DNA of 64,000 bases from assembly GCF_019711315.1 (NCBI RefSeq), contig NZ_CP081294.1:2232001-2296000 (forward strand), read 5' to 3'. This DNA comes from Qipengyuania gelatinilytica (GTDB taxonomy: Bacteria > Pseudomonadota > Alphaproteobacteria > Sphingomonadales > Sphingomonadaceae). The notes below the pieces were generated by a model that saw only the letters and a program-made list of their open reading frames with translations, had not been told where the DNA came from and ran no database searches. Shown here piece after piece: positions 26,601 through 34,770 of this stretch. The stretch's first letter is position 1. Every line of letters starts with the position of its first letter. Position numbers and translations under genes: made by a program.

Positions 26601-27002
26601 AAGGCACCCGACTGGGCCTTCGTCGACGACAATTCGGCTCGCGAAGCCAAGAAGCTCGCCGATCGCGGCGTGAAGGTCAGCATCGGTGCGCATGGGCAGC
26701 AGCCAGGTGTGGCGGCGCATTGGGAGCTTTGGAGCTTCGTGCGCGGCGGCATGTCGCCGGTCGAGGCGCTGCGTGCGGGCACTATCGAGCCGGCAAAGTC
26801 ACTCGGCATGGGCCGCGATATCGGGAGCCTCGAGGTCGGCAAGCTGGCCGATCTGGTCATCCTTACCGCCGACCCGGCCGAGAACATCCGGAACTCGGAC
26901 GATATCGCGCAGGTGATGCTGGGGGGCCGTCTCTACGACGCCAGGACCATGAACGAGGTCGAGACCGGAGACGAGGAGCGCCTGCCCTACTGGTGGGAGT
27001 GA
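23670..27002 (+). CDS. exported beta-propeller/amidohydrolase fusion protein
   Basis: 1110 residues with a signal peptide (MKTSIASALALVLCAGSAHA) and a ribosome site GGGGAGAG before the ATG. After an acidic linker, residues of about 85-680 form TolB/PD40 propeller blades (for example PDGTRIAFISDRGG and PDGDTIVFEKRGGG). The C-terminal portion (about 690-1100) is an amidohydrolase domain with DAHAHGAQ, KNYNQPRR and VEHNIPVDV as candidate metal and lysine segments, and it closes with GKLADLVILTADP. The design matches large periplasmic amidohydrolases found in Sphingomonadales and Bacteroidetes. A hairpin terminator follows at once, so it is transcribed alone. Confidence 0.88.
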   Translation: MKTSIASALALVLCAGSAHAQNQEPEPSPNPVEEQEVDASQDELPPEGSGEEVDAAAATVPIPGSEKKDEGWDVTAPRGSVLREVAIDTDEGTWMDVDVSPDGRMLAFSMLGDIYTMPISGGTPTRIAEGLAWEIQPRFSPDGTRIAFISDRGGGDNIWLMNVDGSNKQQVTKETFRLLNQPSWSPDGRYIVAKKHFTTQRSAGTGEIWLYHVSGGGGVQLVKRASDAVQKELGEPIYAPDGNAIYYTRNVTSGPIFEYAQDSNAGIFNIERYDIDTGEVTTAVGGYGGAVRPTPSPDGKSIAFVRRDKDQSQLWVKDLSSGQERMIYGALDLDLQETWAVYGVYPMMNWMPDSQSMVVWAGGKLRRVAADGSGAQDIPFRITDTRMVAEAPHPVIDVAPDSFTAKIPRFASVSPDGRTVVFESLGKLYTKPVGSSAEPRRLTSGGGDSLELWPTWSRDGDRIAFVRWTDAGLGNIVTVDPRGRGERVVTRQRGHYAVPQFSPDGDTIVFEKRGGGYLTSPDFSESQGVYAVSASGGTPRLVARDTATPQFGADDDRVFLLARAGGNLQLISADLDGEKRRVHAQGDLANDFRVSPRGDYVAFRQNYEVFAMPLLPGGQTVTVGETASSLPVTKVSKGGADYIGWADNGSTLHWSMGPVLYRASTGALTPNAPGDEAPKFTPPDTGTSLARTIAADKATGTVAITGARIHTMAGEGAGTIENGTIIIEGDRIAAIGPASSVQVPSGATVIDAGGRVIMPGLVDAHAHGAQGTGDLVPQQNWSQVQALAMGTTTIHDPSSSASMIFAAAERQQAGTLLAPRTFSTGEIIYGAKAPSVYARIDSYEDALAHVRRIKAQGGISVKNYNQPRREQRQQVVAAARDENMLVVAEGGSLFGMDMNLIADGNSTVEHNIPVDVMYEDVLQMFAGSDTNYTPTLTVTYGGLAGDPYWRQATDVFDNPLLVHTPPKMLLASTARRTKAPDWAFVDDNSAREAKKLADRGVKVSIGAHGQQPGVAAHWELWSFVRGGMSPVEALRAGTIEPAKSLGMGRDIGSLEVGKLADLVILTADPAENIRNSDDIAQVMLGGRLYDARTMNEVETGDEERLPYWWE

Positions 27003-27023
27003 AAGCGACCCCGCTGAAAAGCG

Positions 27024-27060
27024 AAAGGGCGGCCCGGTCATCCCGGGCCGCCCTTTTCCT
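27024..27060. terminator. strong intrinsic terminator after amidohydrolase fusion gene
   Basis: AAAGGGCGGCCCGG (27024-27037) pairs perfectly with CCGGGCCGCCCTTT (27043-27056) around a five-base loop and is followed by further T. This is the best hairpin in the window. It is nearly symmetrical and also ends the convergent chemotaxis operon. Confidence 0.9.
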
Positions 27061-27081
27061 TGGGGTATTTCTAGATGCGCG

Positions 27082-28425
27082 TCACGTTGCGCGGATGCGG
27101 GCGATGAGCTTATCGCATTCCGAGCGCATGATCCCGGCCTGCTGCTCGAGCTCGCTCGACGATGCCAGGACCTGGCTGGCAGCGGCGCCGGCAGAGATGC
27201 TGGCTTCCTTCATCTGGCCGATATGGCTGGCAACTTCGTCGGTGCCGCGGGCGGCCAGGTCGATGCTGCGCGCAAGGTCCTGACCCGCGACCGACTGCTG
27301 GTCGACCGCGCTGGCAATCGAGATGGCAGTCGTTTCGAGCTGCTTGATCTGGTCACCGATCGAACGCAGCGCGTTGACGCTGGCACCGGTGGAATTCTGC
27401 ATGTTGCGGATCTGGTCGGCGACTTCTTCGGTCGCACGGCTGGTCTGTGCCGCCAGTTCCTTCACTTCGCTCGCCACCACGGCAAAGCCGCGGCCCGCTT
27501 CGCCGCCGCGTGCTGCTTCGATGCTGGCGTTGAGTGCGAGCAGGTTGGTGCGCTGGGCAATCGACTGGATCAGTTCGACGATCTGACCCACCTGTTCCGC
27601 CGAAGCGGCGAGGGTGGAGATCGTCTCGTCCGCGCCTTCGGCATCGTCAGCGGCCTTGCGGGCGAGTTCCGCCGAATGCGAGGCCTGGCGGCTGATCTCG
27701 CCAATCGACATGGCGAATTCGTCCGACGCGGCTGCGGCTGCGGTCACGCCGCCCGAGGCCTTTTCCATGGCGCCCGAGACGTCGCTGGCCTGCGAAGCAG
27801 ACTGCTCGGCAGCGGCTGCCATGCCCGAGGCGGTCGAATTGAGCTGGCTTGAAGCGCTTGCGACGCTTCCGGCGATTTCACCGATCGTGTTCTCGAAGCC
27901 TTGGGCGAATGCCAGCAGTTCCTGCTTGCGCTTTTCGGAGGCCTCCTTGCGACCGGCGAAGAGTTCGTCGAGCTTGGTTCCGGACTTGGCGAAGACCAGC
28001 AGCGAGCGGGCGAGATCGCCGATTTCATCGACGCGCGAAGTGTCACCTATCTCGATATCGCGTGCCCCCTGCGAAAGGCGCCGCATTTCTCCCGCAACAT
28101 GCTGGAAGGGCGCAATCACATTGTTCAGCAGGAACCGCAGGCTGAAATAGCCGCCAAGCAGCGAGAGTATCGCGACGAGGAGGATAACCGTGCGCGCCGC
28201 GCCGGCATATTCGGCGTAGGAAATGCCGACCAGGCCGGCAATCGAAACGGTGATCACACCGCCAAGCGTGAAAATCGAAGTGATCTTCGCTTTTTCCGGT
28301 AGCGACTTGGCCATGAACCAGGCGGAAATACCTTTGAGTTCGGCACCTTCAGCCGTGCTGCCAGTTTCCACTGCCGCGATTTCGCGGCTCAATTCTTCAG
28401 CCAGAATATTGCTTTGAGCATTCAT
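27082..28425 (-). CDS. methyl-accepting chemotaxis protein without periplasmic sensor
   Basis: 447 residues. Two membrane helices ([20 protein letters not shown] and [20 protein letters not shown]) are separated by only about ten residues, so there is no room for a periplasmic ligand domain. A HAMP-like region follows ([18 protein letters not shown]), then a signalling domain with the MCP hairpin tip [20 protein letters not shown]. Residues 223-393 are identical to the neighbouring MCP. No C-terminal CheR-docking pentapeptide is seen. It is the last gene of the cheA-led cluster. The signal it senses is unknown, perhaps membrane state or an internal cue. Confidence 0.9.
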   Translation of the reverse strand: MNAQSNILAEELSREIAAVETGSTAEGAELKGISAWFMAKSLPEKAKITSIFTLGGVITVSIAGLVGISYAEYAGAARTVILLVAILSLLGGYFSLRFLLNNVIAPFQHVAGEMRRLSQGARDIEIGDTSRVDEIGDLARSLLVFAKSGTKLDELFAGRKEASEKRKQELLAFAQGFENTIGEIAGSVASASSQLNSTASGMAAAAEQSASQASDVSGAMEKASGGVTAAAAASDEFAMSIGEISRQASHSAELARKAADDAEGADETISTLAASAEQVGQIVELIQSIAQRTNLLALNASIEAARGGEAGRGFAVVASEVKELAAQTSRATEEVADQIRNMQNSTGASVNALRSIGDQIKQLETTAISIASAVDQQSVAGQDLARSIDLAARGTDEVASHIGQMKEASISAGAAASQVLASSSELEQQAGIMRSECDKLIARIRAT

Positions 28426-28482
28426 TTCAGGCGGCTCCCCAAACCAGTCTTCCTGTCATAGCCGCCTATAGTTAACAGTTTG

Positions 28483-30267
28483 CTATGCGGCCCTTACTTG
28501 CTGCAAGAACTGATCGACCTGGTTGCGCAAGATCGAAGCCTGCGCCTCGAGCGCGTCGGCGCTGCCCAGGACCTGCGATGCGGCAGCTCCGGTGGCGAGG
28601 CTTGCTTCGCGCACCTGGACGATGTTCGAAGACACTTCGTCGGTCGAACGCGCGGCAAGGTCGATGCTGCGTGCAAGGTCCTGGCCCGCGACCGATTGCT
28701 GGTCGACTGCGCTGGCGATCGAGATGGCAGTCGTTTCGAGCTGCTTGATCTGGTCACCGATCGAACGCAGCGCGTTGACGCTGGCGCCGGTGGAATTCTG
28801 CATGTTGCGGATCTGGTCGGCGACTTCTTCGGTCGCACGGCTGGTCTGTGCGGCCAGTTCTTTCACTTCGCTGGCCACGACCGCAAAGCCACGACCTGCT
28901 TCGCCGCCGCGCGCGGCTTCGATGCTGGCGTTGAGTGCGAGCAGGTTGGTGCGCTGGGCGATCGACTGGATCAGTTCGACGATCTGGCCGACCTGTTCCG
29001 CCGAAGCGGCGAGGGTGGAGATCGTCTCGTCCGCGCCTTCGGCATCGTCCGCGGCCTTGCGGGCAAGTTCCGCCGAATGCGAGGCCTGGCGGCTGATCTC
29101 GCCGATCGACATGGCGAATTCGTCCGATGCGGCTGCCGCTGCGGTCACGCCGCCCGAAGCCGTTTCCATCGACTGGCTTACAGCGCCGCTCTGCTGGGTC
29201 GCCTGTTCCGCAGTCGACGCCATGCTCGAGGCGGTGGTGTTGAGCTGCGATGAGGCAGCGGCAACGCCGTTCACCACTTCGCCGACAGTCGCTTCGAAAG
29301 TCACGGCAAGGCGCTGGAGTTCGGCCTTGCGCTCACTGCGCATGGCGTTCTGTTCGCTGGCCAGTTCCTCGATCCGGAAGGCAGCTTCGCGGAACACGTC
29401 CAGCGAACGGGCCAGGTCGCCCAGCTCGTCCTTGCGTTGGAGGGCGGGGATGTGGACATGCTTGTCGCCTTCGGCCAGCTGCTGCGAAACGTCGGTCAGG
29501 CGGCCGACCGTCCGGGTCACGTCGCGTGCGATGATCCTGGTTGTGACAAGGATCAGGCCGATCCCTGCGCCAGCCGCCACGAAGAAGGCGACAAAGAGCC
29601 AACCGATGACGGTGCGCGAATAGGCGTCGTGTTCGGCGGCGTAGGCGATCAGGTCGGAGCGCAGTTCGGTGCTCGCGTCATTGAAGGCATTTCCGTCAGC
29701 CACGGCAGCCAGCGAAATATCACGCAACTGCTCGCCATCGGTGGCTGCACGCGATCGCTCGATATCGCCTTCGAATGTGGTGAGCTGCCCGCGAAGCGCT
29801 TCGATCGTGTCGAGATGCTGGGGCAGGTGAGTGCCCGCAATTGCTTCGAGATCATTGAGGTTGCGACGGGCATCCTTGGCTGCCGTCCGGCCATTTTCGA
29901 GCGCTTCGCGGTTTCCGCTCAGTGCATAATGCTGGACCTCGACGACCGCGGTGGTCGCATTCACCTTCAGTTCGCTTGCAGAAGCGATTGCATCCGAAAG
30001 CTCCATGCGTTCCGAACGAAGATCGAGCGCCAGCCAGCCACCCACGAGGACGGAAAACAGGATCAGGACGACCGCGCCGATATTGGCGAGCGAGAGCGAA
30101 CGCAGCTTCGACCCGAGGGACATGTCCGCAAAGAAGCCGAGCACGCCCTCGCGATGCGCTCCTTCGGAAGGATCGAACCGGGGCTCGGCTTCGAATTCCG
30201 CGTCATGGTCCTGCAGGAGTACGGCGTTCGCCATCAGTTCGCTGGCGGCCCCGGTCGGCGCATTCAT
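28483..30267 (-). CDS. methyl-accepting chemotaxis protein with periplasmic helical domain
   Basis: 594 residues. An unusually long cytoplasmic N tail of about 60 residues precedes TM1 ([20 protein letters not shown]). A helical periplasmic region of roughly 130 residues (four-helix-bundle-like) follows, then TM2 ([20 protein letters not shown]), a HAMP domain and the signalling hairpin with tip [20 protein letters not shown]. The block at residues 370-540 is identical in protein to that of the downstream MCP. The start overlaps the EAL/GGDEF stop by 4 bp, tying it to the che operon. The ligand is unknown. Confidence 0.92.
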   Translation of the reverse strand: MNAPTGAASELMANAVLLQDHDAEFEAEPRFDPSEGAHREGVLGFFADMSLGSKLRSLSLANIGAVVLILFSVLVGGWLALDLRSERMELSDAIASASELKVNATTAVVEVQHYALSGNREALENGRTAAKDARRNLNDLEAIAGTHLPQHLDTIEALRGQLTTFEGDIERSRAATDGEQLRDISLAAVADGNAFNDASTELRSDLIAYAAEHDAYSRTVIGWLFVAFFVAAGAGIGLILVTTRIIARDVTRTVGRLTDVSQQLAEGDKHVHIPALQRKDELGDLARSLDVFREAAFRIEELASEQNAMRSERKAELQRLAVTFEATVGEVVNGVAAASSQLNTTASSMASTAEQATQQSGAVSQSMETASGGVTAAAAASDEFAMSIGEISRQASHSAELARKAADDAEGADETISTLAASAEQVGQIVELIQSIAQRTNLLALNASIEAARGGEAGRGFAVVASEVKELAAQTSRATEEVADQIRNMQNSTGASVNALRSIGDQIKQLETTAISIASAVDQQSVAGQDLARSIDLAARSTDEVSSNIVQVREASLATGAAASQVLGSADALEAQASILRNQVDQFLQQVRAA

Positions 30268-31802
30268 GCTACTTTGCTTCCCTTATCCGGACGGCCGCCT
30301 TCTTTCGCGCCGTCATTGCTCTTTGCGAGTTGTCTGGTGATTTCGTCGGCGGGCATGGCCTTGAAATAGAGCCAGCCCTGCATCTGGTCGCAGCCTGCCG
30401 AGCGGACCATCGCGGCCTGTTCTTCGGTCTCCACGCCTTCTGCGGTCACATCCATTTTCATCGCCCGCGCGACGGTGATGCTGGACAGCATCATTGCGCG
30501 GCTGCCCTCGTCCTCGCTGGCCTGTGCCACGAGGCTGCGGTCGATCTTCAGCTTTTCGAAGCGGAACTGTCGCAGGAAACCGATCGAAGCATATCCCGTG
30601 CCGAAATCATCAAGCGCGATGCGAACGCCGAAGCCGCGAATAAGTGCGAGGCTGCGCTCGGCGACGACGGGGTCGAGCACGAGGCAGGTCTCGGTGATTT
30701 CCAGCTCGAGCCGTTCGGGTTCGAAACCCGTTTCCTCGAGGATATGACCCAGCTGGATCGGAAATTCCGGATTGCGCAGCTGGGCGGCGGAAATGTTCAC
30801 CGACAGCGTGACACCTTCCCACTGCCCGGCATCGCAACAGGCTTGCCGCAGCACCCAAAGACCGATCGGATTGATCAGACCCGATTCCTCGGCCACCGGG
30901 ATGAAGGCGCTCGGTCCGATGTCCTTGCCGTCCGGGCGGTCCCAGCGAAGCAGGGCCTCGACCGCCGTGATACGCTGGCTCTGGCTGTCGAGCAGCGGCT
31001 GGTAATGCAGATGGAATTGCCCCAGCGCGAGCGCGGCGCGAAGGTCATCTTCCAGTTCCTTGAGCTGTTCGCGGCTGCGATCGAAGGCTTCGTTGAACCA
31101 GGTGCAGCGCATCTTGCCGCCGCGCTTGGATGCATACATCGCCACATCCGACCGGCGAAGAAGCTCGGAGGAATCGATTTCCTGTCCAGGGATACTGCGC
31201 GCAAGCCCGATGCTGGCTCCCAGTGTCAGGCGGCGGTCCTCGACCTTGATGGTCTTGGACATGCGCTCGATGACCCGGCGTGACTGGCCCTCCAGCAGGG
31301 TGCCGGCAAGCTGGCCAGACATGAGAACGGCGAACTCATCGCCATTCAGCCGGTAAACTCGCGCCTCTTCTCCGCAGATATCCGCGATGATCGCGGCTAT
31401 TTGCTTGATGGCCGCATCGCCGAGGATGTGGCCATAGTGATCGTTGACGACCTTGAAGCCGTCGACATCGACCAATGCCAGAGCGGTCTCCTGCTCCTTG
31501 GAAAATTCGATTTGCAGGTCGCGGTGCAGCGCCCGGCGATTGGGCAGGCCGGTCAGCGCGTCGTTGTTCGAAAGCCTGTCGAGTGCGCGAAGATGGCGGA
31601 TCCCCATGAGCGAGAATGCGACGATGCTCGCGAAAAAGGCGACGAGACCGCCGCCAAGAACAGCAGTGAGAGAAACCGTGCCGGTTTGCGGTCCGACCAC
31701 GCCGAGGATGGCGGTCGCAAGCACGATCCCGGCCAGCGCGGCGAGGGGCGCAAAAATGGCGAACTGCGTCCCGCGCTGTGTCTTGTCGGACTGAACTCGC
31801 AC
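30264..31802 (-). CDS. GGDEF/EAL cyclic-di-GMP enzyme, EAL intact
   Basis: 512 residues from the GTG at 31802, preceded by AGGAGG; the upstream ATG at 31856 has no ribosome site. Two membrane helices occupy about residues 14-67. The GGDEF domain has its signature as NGDEF (residues 153-157), with an otherwise normal core ([14 protein letters not shown]) and no recognisable I-site. The EAL domain starts at EALLRW (282-287) and keeps [30 protein letters not shown] and AEGVETEEQ, so phosphodiesterase activity is expected. Cyclase activity is uncertain because the first position of GGDEF tolerates variation. Its place between cheR and the MCP genes couples c-di-GMP to chemosensing. Confidence 0.92.
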   Translation of the reverse strand: MRVQSDKTQRGTQFAIFAPLAALAGIVLATAILGVVGPQTGTVSLTAVLGGGLVAFFASIVAFSLMGIRHLRALDRLSNNDALTGLPNRRALHRDLQIEFSKEQETALALVDVDGFKVVNDHYGHILGDAAIKQIAAIIADICGEEARVYRLNGDEFAVLMSGQLAGTLLEGQSRRVIERMSKTIKVEDRRLTLGASIGLARSIPGQEIDSSELLRRSDVAMYASKRGGKMRCTWFNEAFDRSREQLKELEDDLRAALALGQFHLHYQPLLDSQSQRITAVEALLRWDRPDGKDIGPSAFIPVAEESGLINPIGLWVLRQACCDAGQWEGVTLSVNISAAQLRNPEFPIQLGHILEETGFEPERLELEITETCLVLDPVVAERSLALIRGFGVRIALDDFGTGYASIGFLRQFRFEKLKIDRSLVAQASEDEGSRAMMLSSITVARAMKMDVTAEGVETEEQAAMVRSAGCDQMQGWLYFKAMPADEITRQLAKSNDGAKEGGRPDKGSKVA

Positions 31803-31945
31803 AATACCTCCTCGGCAGCCGACAGTCGTGCCGGGCTTCCAATCGCTAACGGGCATTCGCTAAAGAACGGTAAACCGAAATTTTACCTTGAAAGACAAGG
31901 CGCGCTGCGGCTCAGCGCCTCGTTCGGATTGCATGCCCCGGGTTC

Positions 31946-32812
31946 TCAGGCGACCTTCGAGGTCGTACTGGATAGTATGGATGAGACACCGCTGACGGTC
32001 TTGGGCGAGTACATCGCCGAGCCGCAGGATGCCGGTTCGAACTTGTCGGTCTGGCCAACCACGGTCTCGCCCGCTCCGAGCATCAGCATGCCATCGGACG
32101 CTGTCGCGCTTGCGAGCCGGTCGAATGCCCGGCGGCGGGTGTCCGGGTCGAAATAGAGCAGGACGTTGCGGCACAGCACGAGGTCGAAACGGCCCGGCAT
32201 CGGCGGGAAATCGAGAATGTTCTGCTGCTCGAAGCGGGTCATGTCGAGCACCTTGTCGGCGACCTTCCAGCCCTGTTTCGTTTCGGTGAAGAAATTCAGC
32301 ATTTGCGCCACGGAAATGCCGCGCTGGATCTCGAACTGCGAATAGGTCCCCGTGCGCGCCTGGGCGATCGCCTTGCCCGATACGTCGGTGCCGAGGATGT
32401 CGATTTTCCAGTCCTGCCAACGGCCCGGCTGCTCGGCGAGCGTCATCGCAAGGCTGAGCACTTCCTGCCCGGTCGAACAGCCTGCCGACCAGATCGAGAT
32501 CCGCTTGCTGTCCGCGCGCTTGCGCTGGAGTTCGGGCAGCACCGTATTCGCGAGCGTCGCGAAATAGGCGTGATCGCGGAAGAAGTAGGTCTCGTTATTG
32601 AGCATTGCCTCGACCACGCGGGTCGCAAGCTGGTGCTCGCCGGGACGTTCCAGCATGCAGGCGAGCTGGTCGACATTCTGGATGCCGAACTCGCGGAACA
32701 GGCCCGAAAGCGCGGTCGAGATGCGCCAACGGCGGCTCTCGCTCAGGGTCTGTCCGGTCCGCGATTCGAGCAGGTCGGCAATAATCTTGTGAGAGGCGTC
32801 TTCTATCGCCAT
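31946..32812 (-). CDS. cheR: chemotaxis protein methyltransferase CheR
   Basis: 288 residues, normal length. NETYFFRDHAYF, the SAM-binding motif IWSAGCSTGQEVLSLAM and FDLVLCRNVLLYFD are the CheR signatures. The enzyme adds methyl groups to MCP glutamates for adaptation. It overlaps the cheB stop by 10 bp, giving a cheB-cheR pair. No TPR or other extension is present. The 143 bp between this gene and the EAL/GGDEF start contain no obvious terminator. Confidence 0.95.
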   Translation of the reverse strand: MAIEDASHKIIADLLESRTGQTLSESRRWRISTALSGLFREFGIQNVDQLACMLERPGEHQLATRVVEAMLNNETYFFRDHAYFATLANTVLPELQRKRADSKRISIWSAGCSTGQEVLSLAMTLAEQPGRWQDWKIDILGTDVSGKAIAQARTGTYSQFEIQRGISVAQMLNFFTETKQGWKVADKVLDMTRFEQQNILDFPPMPGRFDLVLCRNVLLYFDPDTRRRAFDRLASATASDGMLMLGAGETVVGQTDKFEPASCGSAMYSPKTVSGVSSILSSTTSKVA

Positions 32813-33897
32813 GCATCAGCTCCCACGCTGGAAAGGACTTTGTCCGCAAGCTCTGCGGGAGGAAGAACGGCAGTCGCCAGACCGCGTTCGGTGATGTCGC
32901 GTGGCATGCCCCAGACGGCGCAGCTATCCGCGTTCTGTGCGTAGACCGAGCCGCCTGCATCGATGATCGCATCGGCCCCGTCGGTTCCGTCGCGGCCCAT
33001 GCCCGACAGGAGGACGCCGGCGACGTGGCCATCGTAGGCTTCTGCCAGTGTCTCGAACATCGGATCGACCGATGGGGTGCAGCCGCTCTTCACGGGATTG
33101 TAGGCCAGGCCGGTGAGGTAACGGCCTGCGGTCTTGCGTACCACCATGTGGCCGTTTCCGGGCGCAATGACGATCTGGCCGCGGCGAATCTCGACGCCTT
33201 CATCCGCGAGCACCGCTTCACGCCCCGATGCCATTTCCATCTGCTTGGCAAAGACCGGGATGAAGCTGGCAGGCAGGTGCTGCGTAATGAGTATCGGCAG
33301 GTCGAAATTCTTCGGGACCTGACGCAGGAAGAGGTTGAGCGCGTGGATGCCACCGGTCGATGCACCGATAGCGACGACCTGCGGGCGCTTGCCGGCGCGG
33401 CGCTTGGCGGGTTCGGGCGCACTGCGCTTGGGCAGTTCATGCGGGGCAAGGCCCGCCAGCGCGCGGATCTTCCCGATCAGCTGGTCGCGATAATCGTCAT
33501 TGAAACCGCCGGGGCGCGGCTTGAGCATGGTGTCCGCAGCGCCCATGCGCAGCGCCTCGACCGTGTGCTCGGCCCCTTCCGCCGTCAGCGAGGAAATCAC
33601 CAGGACCTTGGTTTCGGGCGATTGCTGCTGGATTTTCGGCAGCGCCTCGAGGCCGCCCATTCCGGGCATTTCGAGGTCGAGCAGCATCACGTCCACGCGA
33701 TGTTCGCGCAGTTTGTTCAGCCCCGCTTCCGCAGTGCTGGCACTGGCGACAATATCCATGCCGCCCGCACGCTGCAGCATGCGCGTGAACACCGTGCGCA
33801 CGGTCAACGAATCGTCGACCAGCATGACGCGTACGGTACCCGGAGCGGGCTTGCGTTGTGACGCCTCTGATCTGTCTGAGCGGAGCGCGGTCACCAC
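32803..33897 (-). CDS. cheB: chemotaxis response regulator/methylesterase CheB
   Basis: 364 residues. The receiver domain opens VRVMLVDDSLTVRTVFTRML, with the phosphorylation site D74 in LLDLEMPGMGG. The C-terminal methylesterase carries the triad S180 (AIGASTGG), H207 (ITQHLPASF) and D303 (GMGRDGTDGAD). It removes methyl groups from MCPs when phosphorylated by CheA. It lies between cheY and cheR, and full length suggests an active enzyme. An alternative start a few codons downstream would not affect the domain. Confidence 0.96.
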   Translation of the reverse strand: MVTALRSDRSEASQRKPAPGTVRVMLVDDSLTVRTVFTRMLQRAGGMDIVASASTAEAGLNKLREHRVDVMLLDLEMPGMGGLEALPKIQQQSPETKVLVISSLTAEGAEHTVEALRMGAADTMLKPRPGGFNDDYRDQLIGKIRALAGLAPHELPKRSAPEPAKRRAGKRPQVVAIGASTGGIHALNLFLRQVPKNFDLPILITQHLPASFIPVFAKQMEMASGREAVLADEGVEIRRGQIVIAPGNGHMVVRKTAGRYLTGLAYNPVKSGCTPSVDPMFETLAEAYDGHVAGVLLSGMGRDGTDGADAIIDAGGSVYAQNADSCAVWGMPRDITERGLATAVLPPAELADKVLSSVGADAWR

Positions 33898-33914
33898 GGC
33901 TCTGACCCTCCGGT

Positions 33915-34280
33915 TCAGGCCATGCCGACGAGCTGGAGCTTGATCTGCAGCGTTTCGTGGTCAAAGGGCTTCATGACGTATTCGTCGGCACCGGCGCTGA
34001 TCGCTTCGCGGATGTGCGCAACGTCATTTTCGGTGGTGCAGAAGACGACCTTCGGCTTGTCGCCGCCATCGCGCTGGCGCAGCTGGGTGATGAATTCGAT
34101 GCCGGTCATGACAGGCATGTTCCAGTCGAGCAGCACGACGTCGGGCATGTTTTCCATGCACTTGTTGAGGCCTTCCTGGCCGTTTTCAGCTTCATCGACC
34201 GAGAAGCCGAGAGTTTCGAGAATATGACGCGAAACCTTACGGATAACGCGCGAATCATCGACGATAAGACAGGTTTTCAT
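33915..34280 (-). CDS. cheY: CheY-like single-domain response regulator
   Basis: 121 residues, one receiver domain with the acidic pocket D8-D9, phospho-acceptor D52 (LLDWNMPVMTG), T82/T83 and K104 (YVMKPFD). It follows cheW by 55 bp in the operon and is the obvious phospho-acceptor of CheA. Whether it acts on a flagellar motor, on pili or as a phosphate sink is not visible. It lacks the FATGUY-type motif of the alphaproteobacterial general stress regulators. Confidence 0.9.
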   Translation of the reverse strand: MKTCLIVDDSRVIRKVSRHILETLGFSVDEAENGQEGLNKCMENMPDVVLLDWNMPVMTGIEFITQLRQRDGGDKPKVVFCTTENDVAHIREAISAGADEYVMKPFDHETLQIKLQLVGMA

Positions 34281-34335
34281 TGAAACGATCCCTTCACTTG
34301 CCAGACCGTCATAACGGCAGGCGGTAACTTTTCGC

Positions 34336-34770
34336 TTAAGCTGCGGCCGCTATCGGCCCCGATACGAGTTGCGGAATATCCACGAGGAGTGCGGGACCAC
34401 CGTCGGTCTCCACCATGCCCCTAGCGGCGCGCTGCCAGCCATCGCCGAAACCGCCCGGCACGGCGACCGGTTCGCTGCGGGCTTCGCCCACGTCATGTGC
34501 TTCGTCGACCATGATCGCGTAGAGATGACCTTCGACTTCCACCACGGCGGCGCGCTGGTCGCGCGAGACGCAAGGCTGGTCGATACCCAGCGCAAGCGAG
34601 CTGTCGATCACGGTCAGCGCCTGGCTGCGCAATGCGGTCAGGCCGCAGATGAAATCGGGCGTGCCGGGGATCGGGGTGATGTTCTCCACCTCGATGACCG
34701 ACTGGACAGCGACTGCAGGGATCGCCGCCCGGCGTCCGGCAATCGTGCACATCAGAAGCAATTCGTTCAT
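34336..34770 (-). CDS. cheW: chemotaxis coupling protein CheW
   Basis: 144 residues, a single CheW SH3-like domain. Typical stretches are AIPAVAVQSVIEVENITPIPGTPDFICGL and ALTVIDSSLALGI. CheW bridges MCP tips and the CheA P5 domain. Its start overlaps the cheA stop by 4 bp, so the two are translationally coupled. It is somewhat short at the C terminus but has the core. Confidence 0.93.
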   Translation of the reverse strand: MNELLLMCTIAGRRAAIPAVAVQSVIEVENITPIPGTPDFICGLTALRSQALTVIDSSLALGIDQPCVSRDQRAAVVEVEGHLYAIMVDEAHDVGEARSEPVAVPGGFGDGWQRAARGMVETDGGPALLVDIPQLVSGPIAAAA

